This document shows, piece by piece, positions 26,627 through 36,589 of a DNA stretch of 64,000 nt; within the stretch, counting starts at the first letter, position 1, and each line of letters begins with the position of its first letter. The notes beneath the pieces were generated by a model. It was not told where the DNA came from. It saw only the letters and a list, made by a program, of their open reading frames with translations, and did not search any database. Both the position numbers and the translations under genes were made by a program. Source of the DNA: Burkholderiaceae bacterium (GTDB lineage Bacteria > Pseudomonadota > Gammaproteobacteria > Burkholderiales > Burkholderiaceae_C). The stretch is from assembly GCA_913776825.1 (NCBI GenBank), contig CAJYPV010000008.1:124001-188000 (forward strand). The letters are read 5' to 3'.

Positions 26627-27469
26627 ATGCCAACGCTTTTGAAGCACTGGGCGGCGATTGCGCTTGCCTCGGTCGAGTGGATTCATCTGAAGCTGCTCAG
26701 CCTGCTGCTGGTGGCCGGCATCATGCGTGAATCCTGGCGCGATCTCACCGGCGATGCCGTCCTCGCGGTCGCTCTTCGCGACCTGCTGATTCTGGCCATG
26801 CTGCTGCCTGTCTTCGCCCTGCTGCGGCATCGCTACGCCCTGCCGACGGCGTCCACCTCCCTCGCTGCAACCGCGCTCCCGGCCCAGCGGGCCCGCCGCT
26901 GGTACGCCTGGAGCATCCTGGCGATTCCGCCGCTGATCCTTCTGGCTTCGGTCGATCAGTTCGCGACTGCCGACACCCTCTCGCTGGTGTCCTGGCCCCA
27001 CCTCGCGGCCTCGCTGCTGGGCGTCGCCAGCATCGCCTTGATCGAAGAGCTGCTGTTCCGATTCGCGCTCATGGGCGCGTTGCTGCGCGCAGGCATGCCG
27101 ATCGGGTGGGTGCTGATCGTGCAGGCGGTGATCTTTGTCCTGACACATGGGCACGCTCCATTCACCGGACCCCACAGTCTTTGGTGGTACGCCCACACCG
27201 CCTTCACCTTTGGTCTCCTCTACTGGGTGACCCGATCCCTCGTCGCCCCGATGCTGCTGCATTTCCTGCTGAACCTGCTGACCGCGCAGGTCTCGCCGAC
27301 GAGCTACTGGCTGACCCACCGCACCATCGAGTCACTGCAGATGGACTGGACCCGCGCCTGCGCCACCGCCTTCCTGCTGGTGAATCTGGCCTACCTGCTG
27401 TGGCTGGCCGCGGACCGATGGGGCGATCGATTGGACTGGCCGCTGTTCGCACGCGCGCGATTCGCGTGA
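26627..27469 (+). CDS. CPBP-family intramembrane metalloprotease (CAAX/Abi type)
   Basis: 280 aa with seven to eight membrane helices. The three family motifs are present: EExxxR as IEELLFRFAL, FxxxH as FVLTHG, and HxxxN as LLHFLLNLL. Family members are glutamate-type membrane proteases; several lie beside bacteriocin genes and give self-immunity or help maturation. Here it follows the double-glycine peptide gene on the same strand with a 63-bp gap that holds a ribosome-binding site (CTGGAGAAAC). A role as immunity or processing partner of that peptide is therefore a reasonable inference. Confidence 0.85.
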   Translation: MPTLLKHWAAIALASVEWIHLKLLSLLLVAGIMRESWRDLTGDAVLAVALRDLLILAMLLPVFALLRHRYALPTASTSLAATALPAQRARRWYAWSILAIPPLILLASVDQFATADTLSLVSWPHLAASLLGVASIALIEELLFRFALMGALLRAGMPIGWVLIVQAVIFVLTHGHAPFTGPHSLWWYAHTAFTFGLLYWVTRSLVAPMLLHFLLNLLTAQVSPTSYWLTHRTIESLQMDWTRACATAFLLVNLAYLLWLAADRWGDRLDWPLFARARFA

Positions 27470-27570
27470 TTCGCATGAGCCGCGACGGGCAGCGGGTCAA
27501 CGCCTGACCCTGCCCGGCGCCGCCCTTTCGGGGCGGAGGGGGATGCCCCCTCCCTCCTACAATCCCCCGC

Positions 27571-29634
27571 ATGGATGCCTCTTTCGCCCCTGCGGCGACC
27601 GCCCCCACCGCTGAAGCCGCCGGCGCGTCGTCACGACGCGCCATCCGTGAGTTGCCCGATGAGCTGATTTCCCAGATCGCCGCCGGCGAAGTGGTGGAGC
27701 GCCCCTCCTCGGTGGTCCGCGAACTGGTGGACAACGCGCTGGATGCCGGCGCGGGCCAGATCCAGCTCAAGCTGATGGCCGGCGGCATCCGCAGCCTGAT
27801 CGTGGAAGACGACGGCTGCGGCATTCCCGACACCGAGCTCCCGTTGGCCATCAAGCGCCATGCGACCAGCAAGATCGGCAGCCTGGACGACCTGGAAGCC
27901 GTCGCCACCATGGGTTTCCGGGGCGAAGCGCTGGCGGCCGTGTCGTCGGTCGCGGAGCTGTCGCTGGTGTCGCGCTTCGATGGCGCAGCCCATGCCTGGC
28001 GCCTGGATGCCCGCAGCGGCGAGCTCAGCCCCGCCGCGCGCGCAAGAGGCACCAGCGTCGAAGTGCGCGAGCTGTTCTTCAACACGCCCGCCCGCCGCAA
28101 GTTCCTCAAGACCGAAGGCACCGAGCTGGGCCATTGCCTGGAAGCCCTGCGCCGCCATGCGCTGGCCCGACCGGATGTCGGCTTCGCCGTCTGGCATGAG
28201 GGCAAGCTGGTCGACCAGTGGCGCGCCGCGTCCCTCGCCCAACGCATCAGCGAAGTCCTGAATGAGGACTTCATCGACCAGAGCCGCGAAGTCAACGGCG
28301 GCGCCGGCCCGATGCGCATCCATGGCCGCGTCGGTCTGCCCGAAGCGGCGCGCAGCCGCGCGGACATGCAGTACGTCTATGTGAACGGCCGCTATGTGCG
28401 CGACAAGCTGATCGCCCACGCGATCCGCTCCGCCTTCGACGATGTGCTGCACGGCAACCGCCAGCCCAGCTATGTGCTTTTCATCGACATCGCGCCGGAA
28501 CTGGTCGATGTGAATGTGCATCCGACCAAGATCGAAGTCCGTTTTCGCGACGGCCGCGAGATCCACCAGCAGGTGCGCCGCGCGGTGGTCGCCGCGCTGG
28601 CGCTGTCGCGAACCGATGACGCCACGAGCGCCGATGACGCCGGCACCGGGCCGTCCGCCGGCACCGGCAGCGGGTCGGCCGTCCCGACCCGTTGGACCGG
28701 CACCGCCGCCGCCTGGGATCGCCCGCAGTTGAACGATGCCGCCGCGTCCTACGACGGCACGGCCCCGGCTGCCGGCGCCGCCTCGGGCGCGCGCGGCGGC
28801 TTCGGCAACGACAGCTGGCGCTCGCCGATCCCCACGCGCGCCCAGACCGCGCTGGCGCTGGAGCAGGCGGAAGCCTTGTACGCGCCGGCGACCTCGGGCG
28901 CCGCCTGGCTGCCGACCGCAACGGGCGGCGCGCAGTCATCGCCCGCTCGCGCTGGCGGCTTGTCGGACGGTGTTTCAGGCGCTTCGTCGAACGCATTCCC
29001 CGGCGCGCTGACCGGCGCCCCCACGCCGCTGCCTGCCAGCCAGGCCGGCGAGTGGCCGCTGGGTCGTGCCATCGCGCAGATCCAGGGCATCTACATCCTG
29101 GCCGAGAACGCGCAGGGTCTGGTGATCGTGGACATGCATGCCGCGCATGAGCGCGTCGTCTATGAACGCTTGAAGGCCTCGCTGGGCGAGGCCCGCATCG
29201 AGTCCCAGCCGCTGCTGATTCCGGTCACCTTCGCGGCCACGCCGGCGGAAATCGCCACCGCTGAAGCGCAGGCGGAGACGCTGCAGCGCCTCGGGCTGGA
29301 CATCGCGCCGCTCTCGGCGAAGGTGCTGGCCGTGCGGGAACGCCCCGCGCTGCTGGCGGGCGGCGATGTGGTGGAGCTGGCCCGTGGCGTGCTGGCCGAG
29401 CTGTCGCAGTTCGACGCCAGCCATGCCGTGGAACGGGCGCAGCACGAGATCCTCGCCACCATGGCCTGCCACGGCGCGGTGCGCGCGAATCGCCAGCTCA
29501 ACCCGAATGAGATGAACGCCCTGCTGCGCGACATGGAACGCACCGAACGCGCCGACCAATGCAATCACGGCCGTCCGACCTGGCGCCAGCTGACGCTGCG
29601 CGATCTGGACGCGCTGTTCCTGCGAGGCCGCTGA
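27571..29634 (+). CDS. mutL: DNA mismatch repair protein MutL
   Basis: 687 aa. The N-terminal GHKL ATPase is complete: ELISQIAAGEVVERPSSVV, then ELVDNALDAGA, DDGCGI, RHATSKI and TMGFRGEAL. A Pro/Ala/Gly-rich linker (about 345-485) precedes the C-terminal dimerisation domain. That domain carries DMHAAHERVVYE (from Asp521), ACHGAVRAN and CNHGRPTW, the metal-site motifs of nicking-type MutL proteins, with Met in place of the Gln of DQHA; Neisserial MutL endonuclease has a similar variant. It stands upstream of the pseudouridine synthase and miaA, as in many proteobacteria where mutL and miaA adjoin. Confidence 0.96.
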   Translation: MDASFAPAATAPTAEAAGASSRRAIRELPDELISQIAAGEVVERPSSVVRELVDNALDAGAGQIQLKLMAGGIRSLIVEDDGCGIPDTELPLAIKRHATSKIGSLDDLEAVATMGFRGEALAAVSSVAELSLVSRFDGAAHAWRLDARSGELSPAARARGTSVEVRELFFNTPARRKFLKTEGTELGHCLEALRRHALARPDVGFAVWHEGKLVDQWRAASLAQRISEVLNEDFIDQSREVNGGAGPMRIHGRVGLPEAARSRADMQYVYVNGRYVRDKLIAHAIRSAFDDVLHGNRQPSYVLFIDIAPELVDVNVHPTKIEVRFRDGREIHQQVRRAVVAALALSRTDDATSADDAGTGPSAGTGSGSAVPTRWTGTAAAWDRPQLNDAAASYDGTAPAAGAASGARGGFGNDSWRSPIPTRAQTALALEQAEALYAPATSGAAWLPTATGGAQSSPARAGGLSDGVSGASSNAFPGALTGAPTPLPASQAGEWPLGRAIAQIQGIYILAENAQGLVIVDMHAAHERVVYERLKASLGEARIESQPLLIPVTFAATPAEIATAEAQAETLQRLGLDIAPLSAKVLAVRERPALLAGGDVVELARGVLAELSQFDASHAVERAQHEILATMACHGAVRANRQLNPNEMNALLRDMERTERADQCNHGRPTWRQLTLRDLDALFLRGR

Positions 29635-29973
29635 TCGCCTCGACACCAGCGCGCGGCCCGGCGGTTGGCGCGCTGAACGCCCGTTGAGGCCACGGCAGTG
29701 CGCCCGGCATCGGTCCGTGGACGGCGGCGCCCCCGCCCGGCCACCGACCGTTCAGCGGCGTGAGGGTCCACCGCCCTGCTCCCATGGCCCCCTGCCGTGC
29801 TTCCGCGACCCCGTGCTTTTGCCCAATTGACCCCACTCCCCGGACTGTCCGACCCGATCCGGCGACCCGAACGACCCGTTTTCCACCGACACTTCACCCT
29901 TGGCGCCAGCGAATGGTTCGTCGCGCCCGATTTTTCTCTTTTCCGCCGCGACTCGCGCCGGCGCAGTACCGAC
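29635..29973. other. Spacer between mutL and the pseudouridine synthase gene
   Basis: 339 bp. It presumably holds the promoter of the downstream gene. An in-frame extension of that gene to 29797 is possible but reads as low-quality protein. No RNA or repeat recognised. Confidence 0.45.
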
Positions 29974-31905
29974 ATGGCCACCCTGAAGCTCAACAAGACC
30001 AAGCCCGCCGCCGCTGGCAGTTCCTCCTCCAACAGCAGCAGCAGCGGATACCGCGCTCCCCTGCGCGGCCCGGGTGTCGGCAAACCCCGCCCCACGCTGG
30101 CGCAGGCCCAGGCTGAGCGCGCCGAGCGTCAGGCCAGCTTCGAACAACGCCGCGCGGACGAAGGCCGTCACGCCCCACGTGGCGCCGATGCACGCCGCGG
30201 CCCCGCCGGCCAGGATGACCGCCGCAGCGGTCCGGCCCGTCACGATCGCGGCCCCCGCGCCGACGGCGACCGAGGCGCTGATCGTGGTGGCGACCGCGGC
30301 GCCTACCGTGGCGACCGACCCGATCGCGGCCCGCGCATGGAAGGTGGCGACCGCCGTCCTTTCGGCGACCGCCCGCGTCGTGACGAAGCGCGTCCGTCGG
30401 GCGACCGCCCTGCTTATCAGGATCGTCCCCGCCATGAGGGCGATCGTCCGCCTCGTTCGGACGACCGCTACGGTCGCGGCCCCGGCGGCCAGGATCGCCC
30501 GCGTTTCAATGACCGCGGCCCGCAAGGCGGTGACCGTCCGCGCTTTGACGGCGACCGTCCCCGCCGCCCCGATGACCGCTACGGCAGCGGCGCAGGTGGC
30601 GACCGCCCCCGCTTCAACGATCGCGGCCCGCGAGGCGGCGATCGCCCGCATCGTCCGGATGATCGCTATGGCAGCGGCGCCGGCGGTGACCGTCCTCGCT
30701 TCAACGACCGCGGCCCGCAGGGCGGCGATCGTCCGCGCTTCGACGGCGACCGCCCGCGTCGCCCGGATGACCGCTACGGCAGCGGTCCCAACGACCGTGG
30801 CGGCCCGCGCGGCTTCGGCGGCGACGACCGCCCGCGTTTCAACGACCGCGCGCCGCACGGTGGCGATCGGCCCCGTTTCGAGGGCGACCGCCCCCGCCGC
30901 CCGGACGATCGCCGTGACGATCGCTACGGCCACGGCGCCGGCGACCGCGGCCCTCGCGGCGCCGATGACCGTCGCTCGTCCGGACCACGTCCCTTCGATG
31001 ACCGCCCGCGCGGCCAGGACCGCTATGGCGATCGTCCGCGTCCGGCGCCGGTCCAGGCCCGCGGCCCGCAGGACGGCCCGAGCGACCGGCCGCCGCGTGA
31101 CGACACGCCGCGTCAACCGGCGCCCGTCCGTCAGGCGGATGCGGATGCTGGCGAGCGTCTGTCCAAGCGCATGAGCGAATTGGGCCTGGCCTCGCGCCGG
31201 GAAGCCGACGAATGGATTCAGGCCGGCTGGGTCACGGTGGATGGCCAGGTGGCCGAGCTGGGCCAGCGGGTCGGACCGGACGCGAAGATCGAGGTCGACC
31301 CGGCCGCGCGTGATCAGCAGGCGCAGCGGGTCACCATCCTGCTCAACAAGCCGATCGGTTATGTCTCCGGCCAGGCCGAAGACGGCTATGAACCGGCCTC
31401 GGTGCTGGTGAAGGCCGATGCGCATTGGGGCGAAGATCCGTCCGGCGTGCAGTGGGCCCCCGGCCATGGACGCGGCCTGGCGCCCGCCGGCCGACTGGAC
31501 ATCGACTCCACCGGCCTGCTGGTGCTGACCCAGGACGGCCGCATCGCCCGCCATCTGATCGGCGAGGACTCGACCGTCGAGAAGGAATACCTGGTGCGCG
31601 TCGCCGTGGTGAATGGCGACCCGGAGCGCCATCCGAAGGATCAACTGGATGAGCGCGCCATCGCGTTGCTCAATCACGGTCTGGAACTGGATGGTGTGCA
31701 GCTCAAGGAAGCGAAGGTCAGCTGGGCCAATGAGGACCAGCTGCGTTTCGTGCTGCGGGAAGGCCGCAAGCGTCAGATCCGCCGGATGTGCGAGCTCGTC
31801 GGCCTGAACGTGCTGGCGCTCAAGCGGGTGCGCATCGGCCGCATTCCGCTGGGCCATCTGCCGGCCGGCCAATGGCGCTATCTGGCGCCGTGGGAGCGCT
31901 TCTGA
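29974..31905 (+). CDS. RsuA/RluF-family 23S rRNA pseudouridine synthase with long Arg/Asp/Gly-rich N-terminal region
   Basis: 643 aa from the ATG opening [14 protein letters not shown]; earlier in-frame starts exist but give unlikely sequence. The last 250 residues form the enzyme: an S4 RNA-binding domain ([20 protein letters not shown]), [12 protein letters not shown], the catalytic [16 protein letters not shown] with Asp in GRLD, and [16 protein letters not shown], which resembles RluF more than RluB. The first ~393 residues are a disordered region made of repeats such as [18 protein letters not shown] and [10 protein letters not shown]. That region should bind RNA or drive condensation, as RGG tails do in other proteins. 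miaA follows 4 bp downstream, so the two are co-transcribed. Confidence 0.9.
   Translation: MATLKLNKTKPAAAGSSSSNSSSSGYRAPLRGPGVGKPRPTLAQAQAERAERQASFEQRRADEGRHAPRGADARRGPAGQDDRRSGPARHDRGPRADGDRGADRGGDRGAYRGDRPDRGPRMEGGDRRPFGDRPRRDEARPSGDRPAYQDRPRHEGDRPPRSDDRYGRGPGGQDRPRFNDRGPQGGDRPRFDGDRPRRPDDRYGSGAGGDRPRFNDRGPRGGDRPHRPDDRYGSGAGGDRPRFNDRGPQGGDRPRFDGDRPRRPDDRYGSGPNDRGGPRGFGGDDRPRFNDRAPHGGDRPRFEGDRPRRPDDRRDDRYGHGAGDRGPRGADDRRSSGPRPFDDRPRGQDRYGDRPRPAPVQARGPQDGPSDRPPRDDTPRQPAPVRQADADAGERLSKRMSELGLASRREADEWIQAGWVTVDGQVAELGQRVGPDAKIEVDPAARDQQAQRVTILLNKPIGYVSGQAEDGYEPASVLVKADAHWGEDPSGVQWAPGHGRGLAPAGRLDIDSTGLLVLTQDGRIARHLIGEDSTVEKEYLVRVAVVNGDPERHPKDQLDERAIALLNHGLELDGVQLKEAKVSWANEDQLRFVLREGRKRQIRRMCELVGLNVLALKRVRIGRIPLGHLPAGQWRYLAPWERF
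30487..30960 (+). repeat. Tandem RPRF/DDRYGSG-coding repeats in the pseudouridine synthase gene
   Basis: About four imperfect modules of 29-37 codons follow each other. Each has [12 protein letters not shown], then [15 protein letters not shown], then DDRYGSG; the second module lacks the middle piece. DNA identity between modules is high, which implies recent slippage or unequal crossing-over. Confidence 0.88.
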
Positions 31906-31909
31906 TCCG

Positions 31910-32875
31910 ATGAGCGCACCGGACCTCAGCCCCCTGTGCATCGCCGGCCCGACCGGCTGCGGCAAGACCGCCGCCGCGCTGGCGCTGGCGACGCGGCAAC
32001 CGGTGGAGATCATCAGCGTGGATTCCGCGCTGGTCTATCGGGAGATGGACATCGGCACCGCCAAGCCTTCGCGCGAGGAATTGGCGCAGGTGCCGCATCA
32101 CCTGATCGACATCCTCGATCCCACCGAGAGCTATTCCGCCGCCCAGTTCGTGCGGGACGCCACCGCGCTGGTGCCGCAGATCCAGGCCCGTGGCGCGCGA
32201 CCGCTGCTGGTCGGCGGCACGATGCTCTACTTCAAGGCGCTGTTCGACGGCCTCTCCGAGCTGCCGCAGGCGGATCCCGCCCTGCGCGCTCAGCTCGATG
32301 CCGAAGCCGCTCGCGACGGCTGGCCCGCGCTGCATGCGCGCCTCGCCGAACTGGACCCGGAAACCGCCGCGCGCCTGCCGCCGCTGGATTCGCAACGCAT
32401 CCAGCGCGCGCTGGAGGTCTGCCTGCTCAGCGGTGAGCCGATGTCGGCGCTCTACCAGCGTCAGCGCAGCCAGGGCGTCGATTGGCCGCTGCTGTCGCTG
32501 GAACCCTCGGACGACGCGCGCCGCTGGCTGCATGAGCGGCTGGCGCAGCGCTTCGCGCTGATGATCACGCACGGGCTGGTCGAGGAAGTCCGACGACTGC
32601 GGGCCCGTGGCGATCTGCATCTGGGACTGCCGTCGATGCGCTGCGTCGGTTATCGGCAGGTCTGGGAGATGCTCGATGAGCAGGATGTGCGGCCCGGTCG
32701 GGACGGCGCGCACACGACGCTCGATCTGGCCACGCTGCAGGAACGCGGCACCGTCGCGACCCGCCAGCTCGCCAAGCGGCAGATCACCTGGCTGCGCAGC
32801 ATGCCCGCACGACGCATCGTGCCGGCCGAAGCGCCGGATGCGCTGGACCGGCTGCTGGCGATCGCCGGCGCTTGA
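31910..32875 (+). CDS. miaA: tRNA dimethylallyltransferase
   Basis: 321 aa. MiaA transfers a dimethylallyl group to A37 of tRNAs reading UNN codons. The P-loop GPTGCGKT (Lys19), the catalytic-Asp motif [20 protein letters not shown] and the [14 protein letters not shown] block are present, as are [11 protein letters not shown] and the C-terminal [11 protein letters not shown]. It begins 4 bp after the pseudouridine synthase stop, giving an RNA-modification operon. hfq, which often follows miaA, is absent here. Confidence 0.97.
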   Translation: MSAPDLSPLCIAGPTGCGKTAAALALATRQPVEIISVDSALVYREMDIGTAKPSREELAQVPHHLIDILDPTESYSAAQFVRDATALVPQIQARGARPLLVGGTMLYFKALFDGLSELPQADPALRAQLDAEAARDGWPALHARLAELDPETAARLPPLDSQRIQRALEVCLLSGEPMSALYQRQRSQGVDWPLLSLEPSDDARRWLHERLAQRFALMITHGLVEEVRRLRARGDLHLGLPSMRCVGYRQVWEMLDEQDVRPGRDGAHTTLDLATLQERGTVATRQLAKRQITWLRSMPARRIVPAEAPDALDRLLAIAGA

Positions 32876-33327
32876 ATCCTGCTTCCGCCGCAGGGCGATG
32901 GACCCGTCGTGGCGATCGGGACGCGGAGAGCCCTCACCGAGCGAGCTGGCGTCCGCGTCGCCCCATGCCTTGAGGCTACGCCGTCTCACGCGCTGAGTCG
33001 CGTCGCCCACGCGGGCTGACCGCCTCGACCAGGCATGGGCCGGCGCTGACGCGCGCATCGATCCCCTGGAGACCCGCGCCGGGCCACGATCGGGCGCTCC
33101 GCGCCGCGACTGTCGTCTCGATGCTGCGCCTTGCGCGGCAGGCAGCGAATCTGGTCGCACAATGGGCCGACGCCCGAGGCAGGCGGCCCGTCGCCGCCTG
33201 ACCCCTGACGCACCATTCAACTGCCGTTCACCCGCCTTTCACCCGCCTTTCACCCGCCGTTCACTCGCCGTCTGGCCGCTGCCGCTTGGCTGCGGTGAAT
33301 CGGCCCTCAGCCCTCACCGACCGATCG
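32876..33327. other. Intergenic region with short tandem repeats
   Basis: 452 bp between miaA and the ABC ATPase gene. Apart from the 11-bp array at 33226-33269 nothing definite was seen; it should contain the promoter of the ABC operon. Confidence 0.5.
33226..33269. repeat. Four-copy 11-bp tandem repeat
   Basis: GTTCACCCGCC, TTTCACCCGCC, TTTCACCCGCC and GTTCACTCGCC follow one another without gaps, 59 bp upstream of the ABC ATPase start. The one-helical-turn period would place identical faces of the DNA in register for protein binding. Confidence 0.85.
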
Positions 33328-33987
33328 ATGGATGTTCCCCTTCTGACGGCCACCGGCCTGACCAAGCGCTACGGCAGCCAAACCCTGTTCGAGCACCTGT
33401 CGCTGCACCTGCAGCACGGCGAAATGCTGGCGCTGCTGGGCGAGTCCGGCAGTGGCAAATCCACCCTGCTCAATGGCCTGGCCGCGCTGGAGCCGCTGGA
33501 TCGGGGCCAGGTCTTGCTCCAGGGCCGCGATCTGCTGTCACTGAACGAGGCTGGCCAGGCCGCGCTGCGGCGCGAGCAACTGGGTTTCGTCTTCCAGGCC
33601 TTCCATGTGCTGCCGCATCTCACGGTGCAGGACAACGTCGGTCTGCCGTTGCTGCTGCAAGGCCGCCCGGATGCCACGCGTGTGGCCGAGATGCTGGCCG
33701 CGGTCGGGCTTGAGGCCCAGGCCCGCCATCTGCCGCGCCAGCTGTCGGGCGGGCAACTGCAGCGGGTGGCGATCGCGCGGGCGCTGGTCCACCGACCGGT
33801 GCTGGTGCTGGCCGACGAGCCCACCGGCAACCTCGACCCCCGCCATGCCGATCAGGTCATGCAACTGCTGCGGCGCCAATTGCAGGAGCAGCGCGCCGCC
33901 TGCCTGCTGGTCACCCATTCCGCCCATGCGGCCGCGCTGGCCGACCGCCGTCTGCGGCTGGAAGGCGGCCAGTTGATCGAGGCTTGA
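33328..33987 (+). CDS. ABC transporter ATP-binding protein (LolD/MacB-like)
   Basis: 219 aa from the ATG at 33328; a TTG 14 codons earlier is the only other option. Walker [11 protein letters not shown]-loop FVFQAF, signature LSGGQLQR and Walker [10 protein letters not shown] are intact. The short length and [14 protein letters not shown] ending match the LolD/FtsE-like ATPases that energise FtsX-type permeases. The permease gene begins one base after this stop, and an AttH-like gene follows, so this is the ATPase of an AttEFGH-like export or lipoprotein-handling system. Confidence 0.9.
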   Translation: MDVPLLTATGLTKRYGSQTLFEHLSLHLQHGEMLALLGESGSGKSTLLNGLAALEPLDRGQVLLQGRDLLSLNEAGQAALRREQLGFVFQAFHVLPHLTVQDNVGLPLLLQGRPDATRVAEMLAAVGLEAQARHLPRQLSGGQLQRVAIARALVHRPVLVLADEPTGNLDPRHADQVMQLLRRQLQEQRAACLLVTHSAHAAALADRRLRLEGGQLIEA

Positions 33988-33988
33988 G

Positions 33989-36589
33989 ATGCGCACCGCC
34001 ACGGACGCCGCGACCGGCGCACAGGCCGACGCCAGAGCCGCCACGAGGACCGGCGCCGTGAGACGCGCCTGGGTCTGGTGGTGGCATCTGTCCTGGCCCG
34101 CGTTGCGCCTTCAGTGGGGCCGACAGCTTGCCGCCCTGCTGACGATCGCGCTGGGATTGGCGCTGGCCGGCGCGGTCCACTGGATCAATGCATCCGCGCT
34201 GGCGCAGTTCGAAGCCGCGGCGCGGCAGACCAGCGCGCAAGCCGATCTGGAACTGCGCGCGGCGCCCGGCGCCGCGCCGCTGTCCGATGGCCTGTTTGCG
34301 GAACTCGCCGCCCGCGACGACATCGCCGAACTCGCGCCGCAACTGGAGGCCAGCCTGCGCGTGCAGGGCCGCGACGGGCAATGGCAGCGCATCCGCGTGG
34401 TCGGCGTCGACCTGCTGCAGCTGATCGCCTTCCATCCGCAATGGCGGCCGCATGCCGACAGCGAGGGCTGGGCGGCCGCGCTGACCGGTCCCGCCGTGCT
34501 GATCAGCGATTCAGCGCTGCGCCGGCTTGGCGGCGATGCACCGACCTCGCTCCGGCTGGATCTGCCGGAGGAGACCTCGCCCTTGCCCGTCGCCGGCCGC
34601 ATCACCGACGACGGCCAGGCGGTGCTGCTGATGGACATCGCCTGGGCGCAGCAACTGCTGCATCGCCCGCGGCAACTCGATGCGATCCTGCTGCGCATGG
34701 CGCCGGGTCAGGCCGTCCCCAAGGTCTGGCCGACCGGCCTGGTGGCCGGCGCACCGCAGGACCAGGCGCGACAGCAGGCGGACGAGGCCCGTCGGCTGAC
34801 CCGTGCCTATCGGCTCAATCTCGGCGTGCTGTCGCTGATGGCGCTGTTCGTCGGCGCCTTCATGGTCTTCGCGGTGCACAGCCTGTCGGTGGCCCAACGG
34901 CTGCCGCAACTGGCCCTGCTCGGTGTGCTGGGCATGAGCGAAGGCCAGCGCATCCGCCTGCTGATGGTGGAAGCCGTGATGCTGGGACTGGCCGGCGCGG
35001 TGCTGGGTCTGCTGTTGGCGCTGGGGCTGGCGGCACTGGGACTGCGGCAACTGGGCGGTGATCTGGGCAGCGGTCTGATCGGCCTGCCCGGCGCGACGCC
35101 GCGCCTGCACACCTCGCCGGCCTCGGTGCTGGGCCTGCTGCTGCTGGGGCCGCTGGTGAGCCTCGGCGCGGCGGCCTTGCCGCTCTTGCGGTTGCGGCGC
35201 CTGCCGGCCGCGCAGGTGCTCAAGGGACTGGGCAGCGGCACGACCGATCCGCGCGGATGGTGGCTGGGACCCGTGCTGCTGATGCTGGCGCCGCTGCTGG
35301 CGGCCTGGCCGCCGGTCGGCGGTGTCGCGATCGGCGCTTATGCGGCGATGCTGGCCTTGTTGCTGGGCGCCTTGGGCAGCGTGCCGCTGCTGCTGCGGCT
35401 GCTGACCCGCTGGCTGCGCCGTTGGGCGGCTCGACGCGCCCTGCCCTTGCTGGCCGTCGAACGCGCCCGCGACCAGGCGGGCGAAGCCGGCCGGCTCATC
35501 GCCGGCGTGCTGGTGGCGCTGGCGCTCGCGGTGGCGATGCTGGTGATGATCGCCAGCTTCCGGCTGTCGCTGGACCAGTGGCTCACGCAGATGCTGCCCG
35601 CCGATCTCTACCTGCGCCAGACCGCACGCGACAGCAGTCAGCAAGGCCCGCCGCTGCCGGCCGTGCTCGCGGATCAGGCGCGGCAGGTGGCCGGCGTGGC
35701 GCGGGTGTCAGAGCAGTTGACGCGCACGATCGGGGTGAACGTCCGCGGCGTGCGCGACAGCGCGACCCTGATGGCCCGTCCGCTGGATCACACCTTGCCG
35801 CTTCAGGGCGACGAAGCGCGGCTGCCGGCCGGGGTGCTGCCGGTCTACATCAACGAGGCGATGCGCGATGCGATGCGGCTCGCCCCCGGCGATCGGCTGA
35901 TGCTGCAGGTCGACGGTCGGCAGTGGCCCGCGGCCGTGAAGGCGGTGTGGCGGGACTACAGCCGGCAGAGCGCCGCGCTGCTGGTGTCGCGCGATGACTG
36001 GCGCCGCGCCACCGGCGACGCGGTGTTCACCGAACTGGCGCTGTGGTTGCAGCCGGGCACCGATCCGCTGACGGTGCAGGCGGCGTTGCGCGCAATCGGG
36101 CCTTCGCCCGCGTCGCTGGAGATGGCCTCGGCGGGTGAGTTGCGGCGGTTCTCGCTGGCGCTGTTCGACCGCAGCTTCGCCATCACCTACTGGCTGCAGG
36201 CGGTCGGTCTGGGACTGGGCCTTTTCGGCGTGGCGGCCAGCCTGTCCGCGCAATTGCTGGCGCGTCGACGTGAATTCGGCCTGCTGCTGCATCTGGGTTT
36301 GACGCGCGGCATGTTGCAGCGGCTGGTGCTGGGCGAAAGCCTGCTGCAAGCCGTGGCCGGCGCGCTGATGGGGCTGGCGGTGGGGCTGGCGATCAGCGCG
36401 GTGCTGGTGTTCCGGCTCAATCCGCAGAGCTTTCACTGGAGCATGGACTGGCAGGTGCCGACGCTGCGGGTGGCCGGCCTGGTGCTGGCCAGCCTGCTGG
36501 CGACCGGCATCACCGCCGCCTGGGCCGGCGCCCGCGCGCTGCGAGCCCGCCAAGGCGAGGCGCTGCGCGCCGTCAGAGAGGATTGGTGA
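33989..36589 (+). CDS. FtsX-like ABC transporter permease
   Basis: 866 aa. One N-terminal membrane helix (QLAALLTIALGLALAGAV) precedes a large periplasmic domain. A first FtsX block of helices follows (about 270-420), then a second helix set and periplasmic domain, and a final FtsX block (about 720-860, LLARRREFGLLLHLGLTRG). This 8-10-helix duplicated layout resembles the YbbP/AttF-G type. It mediates mechanotransmission rather than classical transport in relatives. It overlaps the next gene by one base (TGATG), implying translational coupling. Confidence 0.88.
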   Translation: MRTATDAATGAQADARAATRTGAVRRAWVWWWHLSWPALRLQWGRQLAALLTIALGLALAGAVHWINASALAQFEAAARQTSAQADLELRAAPGAAPLSDGLFAELAARDDIAELAPQLEASLRVQGRDGQWQRIRVVGVDLLQLIAFHPQWRPHADSEGWAAALTGPAVLISDSALRRLGGDAPTSLRLDLPEETSPLPVAGRITDDGQAVLLMDIAWAQQLLHRPRQLDAILLRMAPGQAVPKVWPTGLVAGAPQDQARQQADEARRLTRAYRLNLGVLSLMALFVGAFMVFAVHSLSVAQRLPQLALLGVLGMSEGQRIRLLMVEAVMLGLAGAVLGLLLALGLAALGLRQLGGDLGSGLIGLPGATPRLHTSPASVLGLLLLGPLVSLGAAALPLLRLRRLPAAQVLKGLGSGTTDPRGWWLGPVLLMLAPLLAAWPPVGGVAIGAYAAMLALLLGALGSVPLLLRLLTRWLRRWAARRALPLLAVERARDQAGEAGRLIAGVLVALALAVAMLVMIASFRLSLDQWLTQMLPADLYLRQTARDSSQQGPPLPAVLADQARQVAGVARVSEQLTRTIGVNVRGVRDSATLMARPLDHTLPLQGDEARLPAGVLPVYINEAMRDAMRLAPGDRLMLQVDGRQWPAAVKAVWRDYSRQSAALLVSRDDWRRATGDAVFTELALWLQPGTDPLTVQAALRAIGPSPASLEMASAGELRRFSLALFDRSFAITYWLQAVGLGLGLFGVAASLSAQLLARRREFGLLLHLGLTRGMLQRLVLGESLLQAVAGALMGLAVGLAISAVLVFRLNPQSFHWSMDWQVPTLRVAGLVLASLLATGITAAWAGARALRARQGEALRAVREDW

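Noticed and set aside
29752..32013. 753-codon open frame antisense to the pseudouridine synthase gene
   Set aside because: It mirrors the Arg/Asp/Gly repeats and reads as Ala/Val/Ile/Thr runs; the sense frame has S4 and catalytic motifs.
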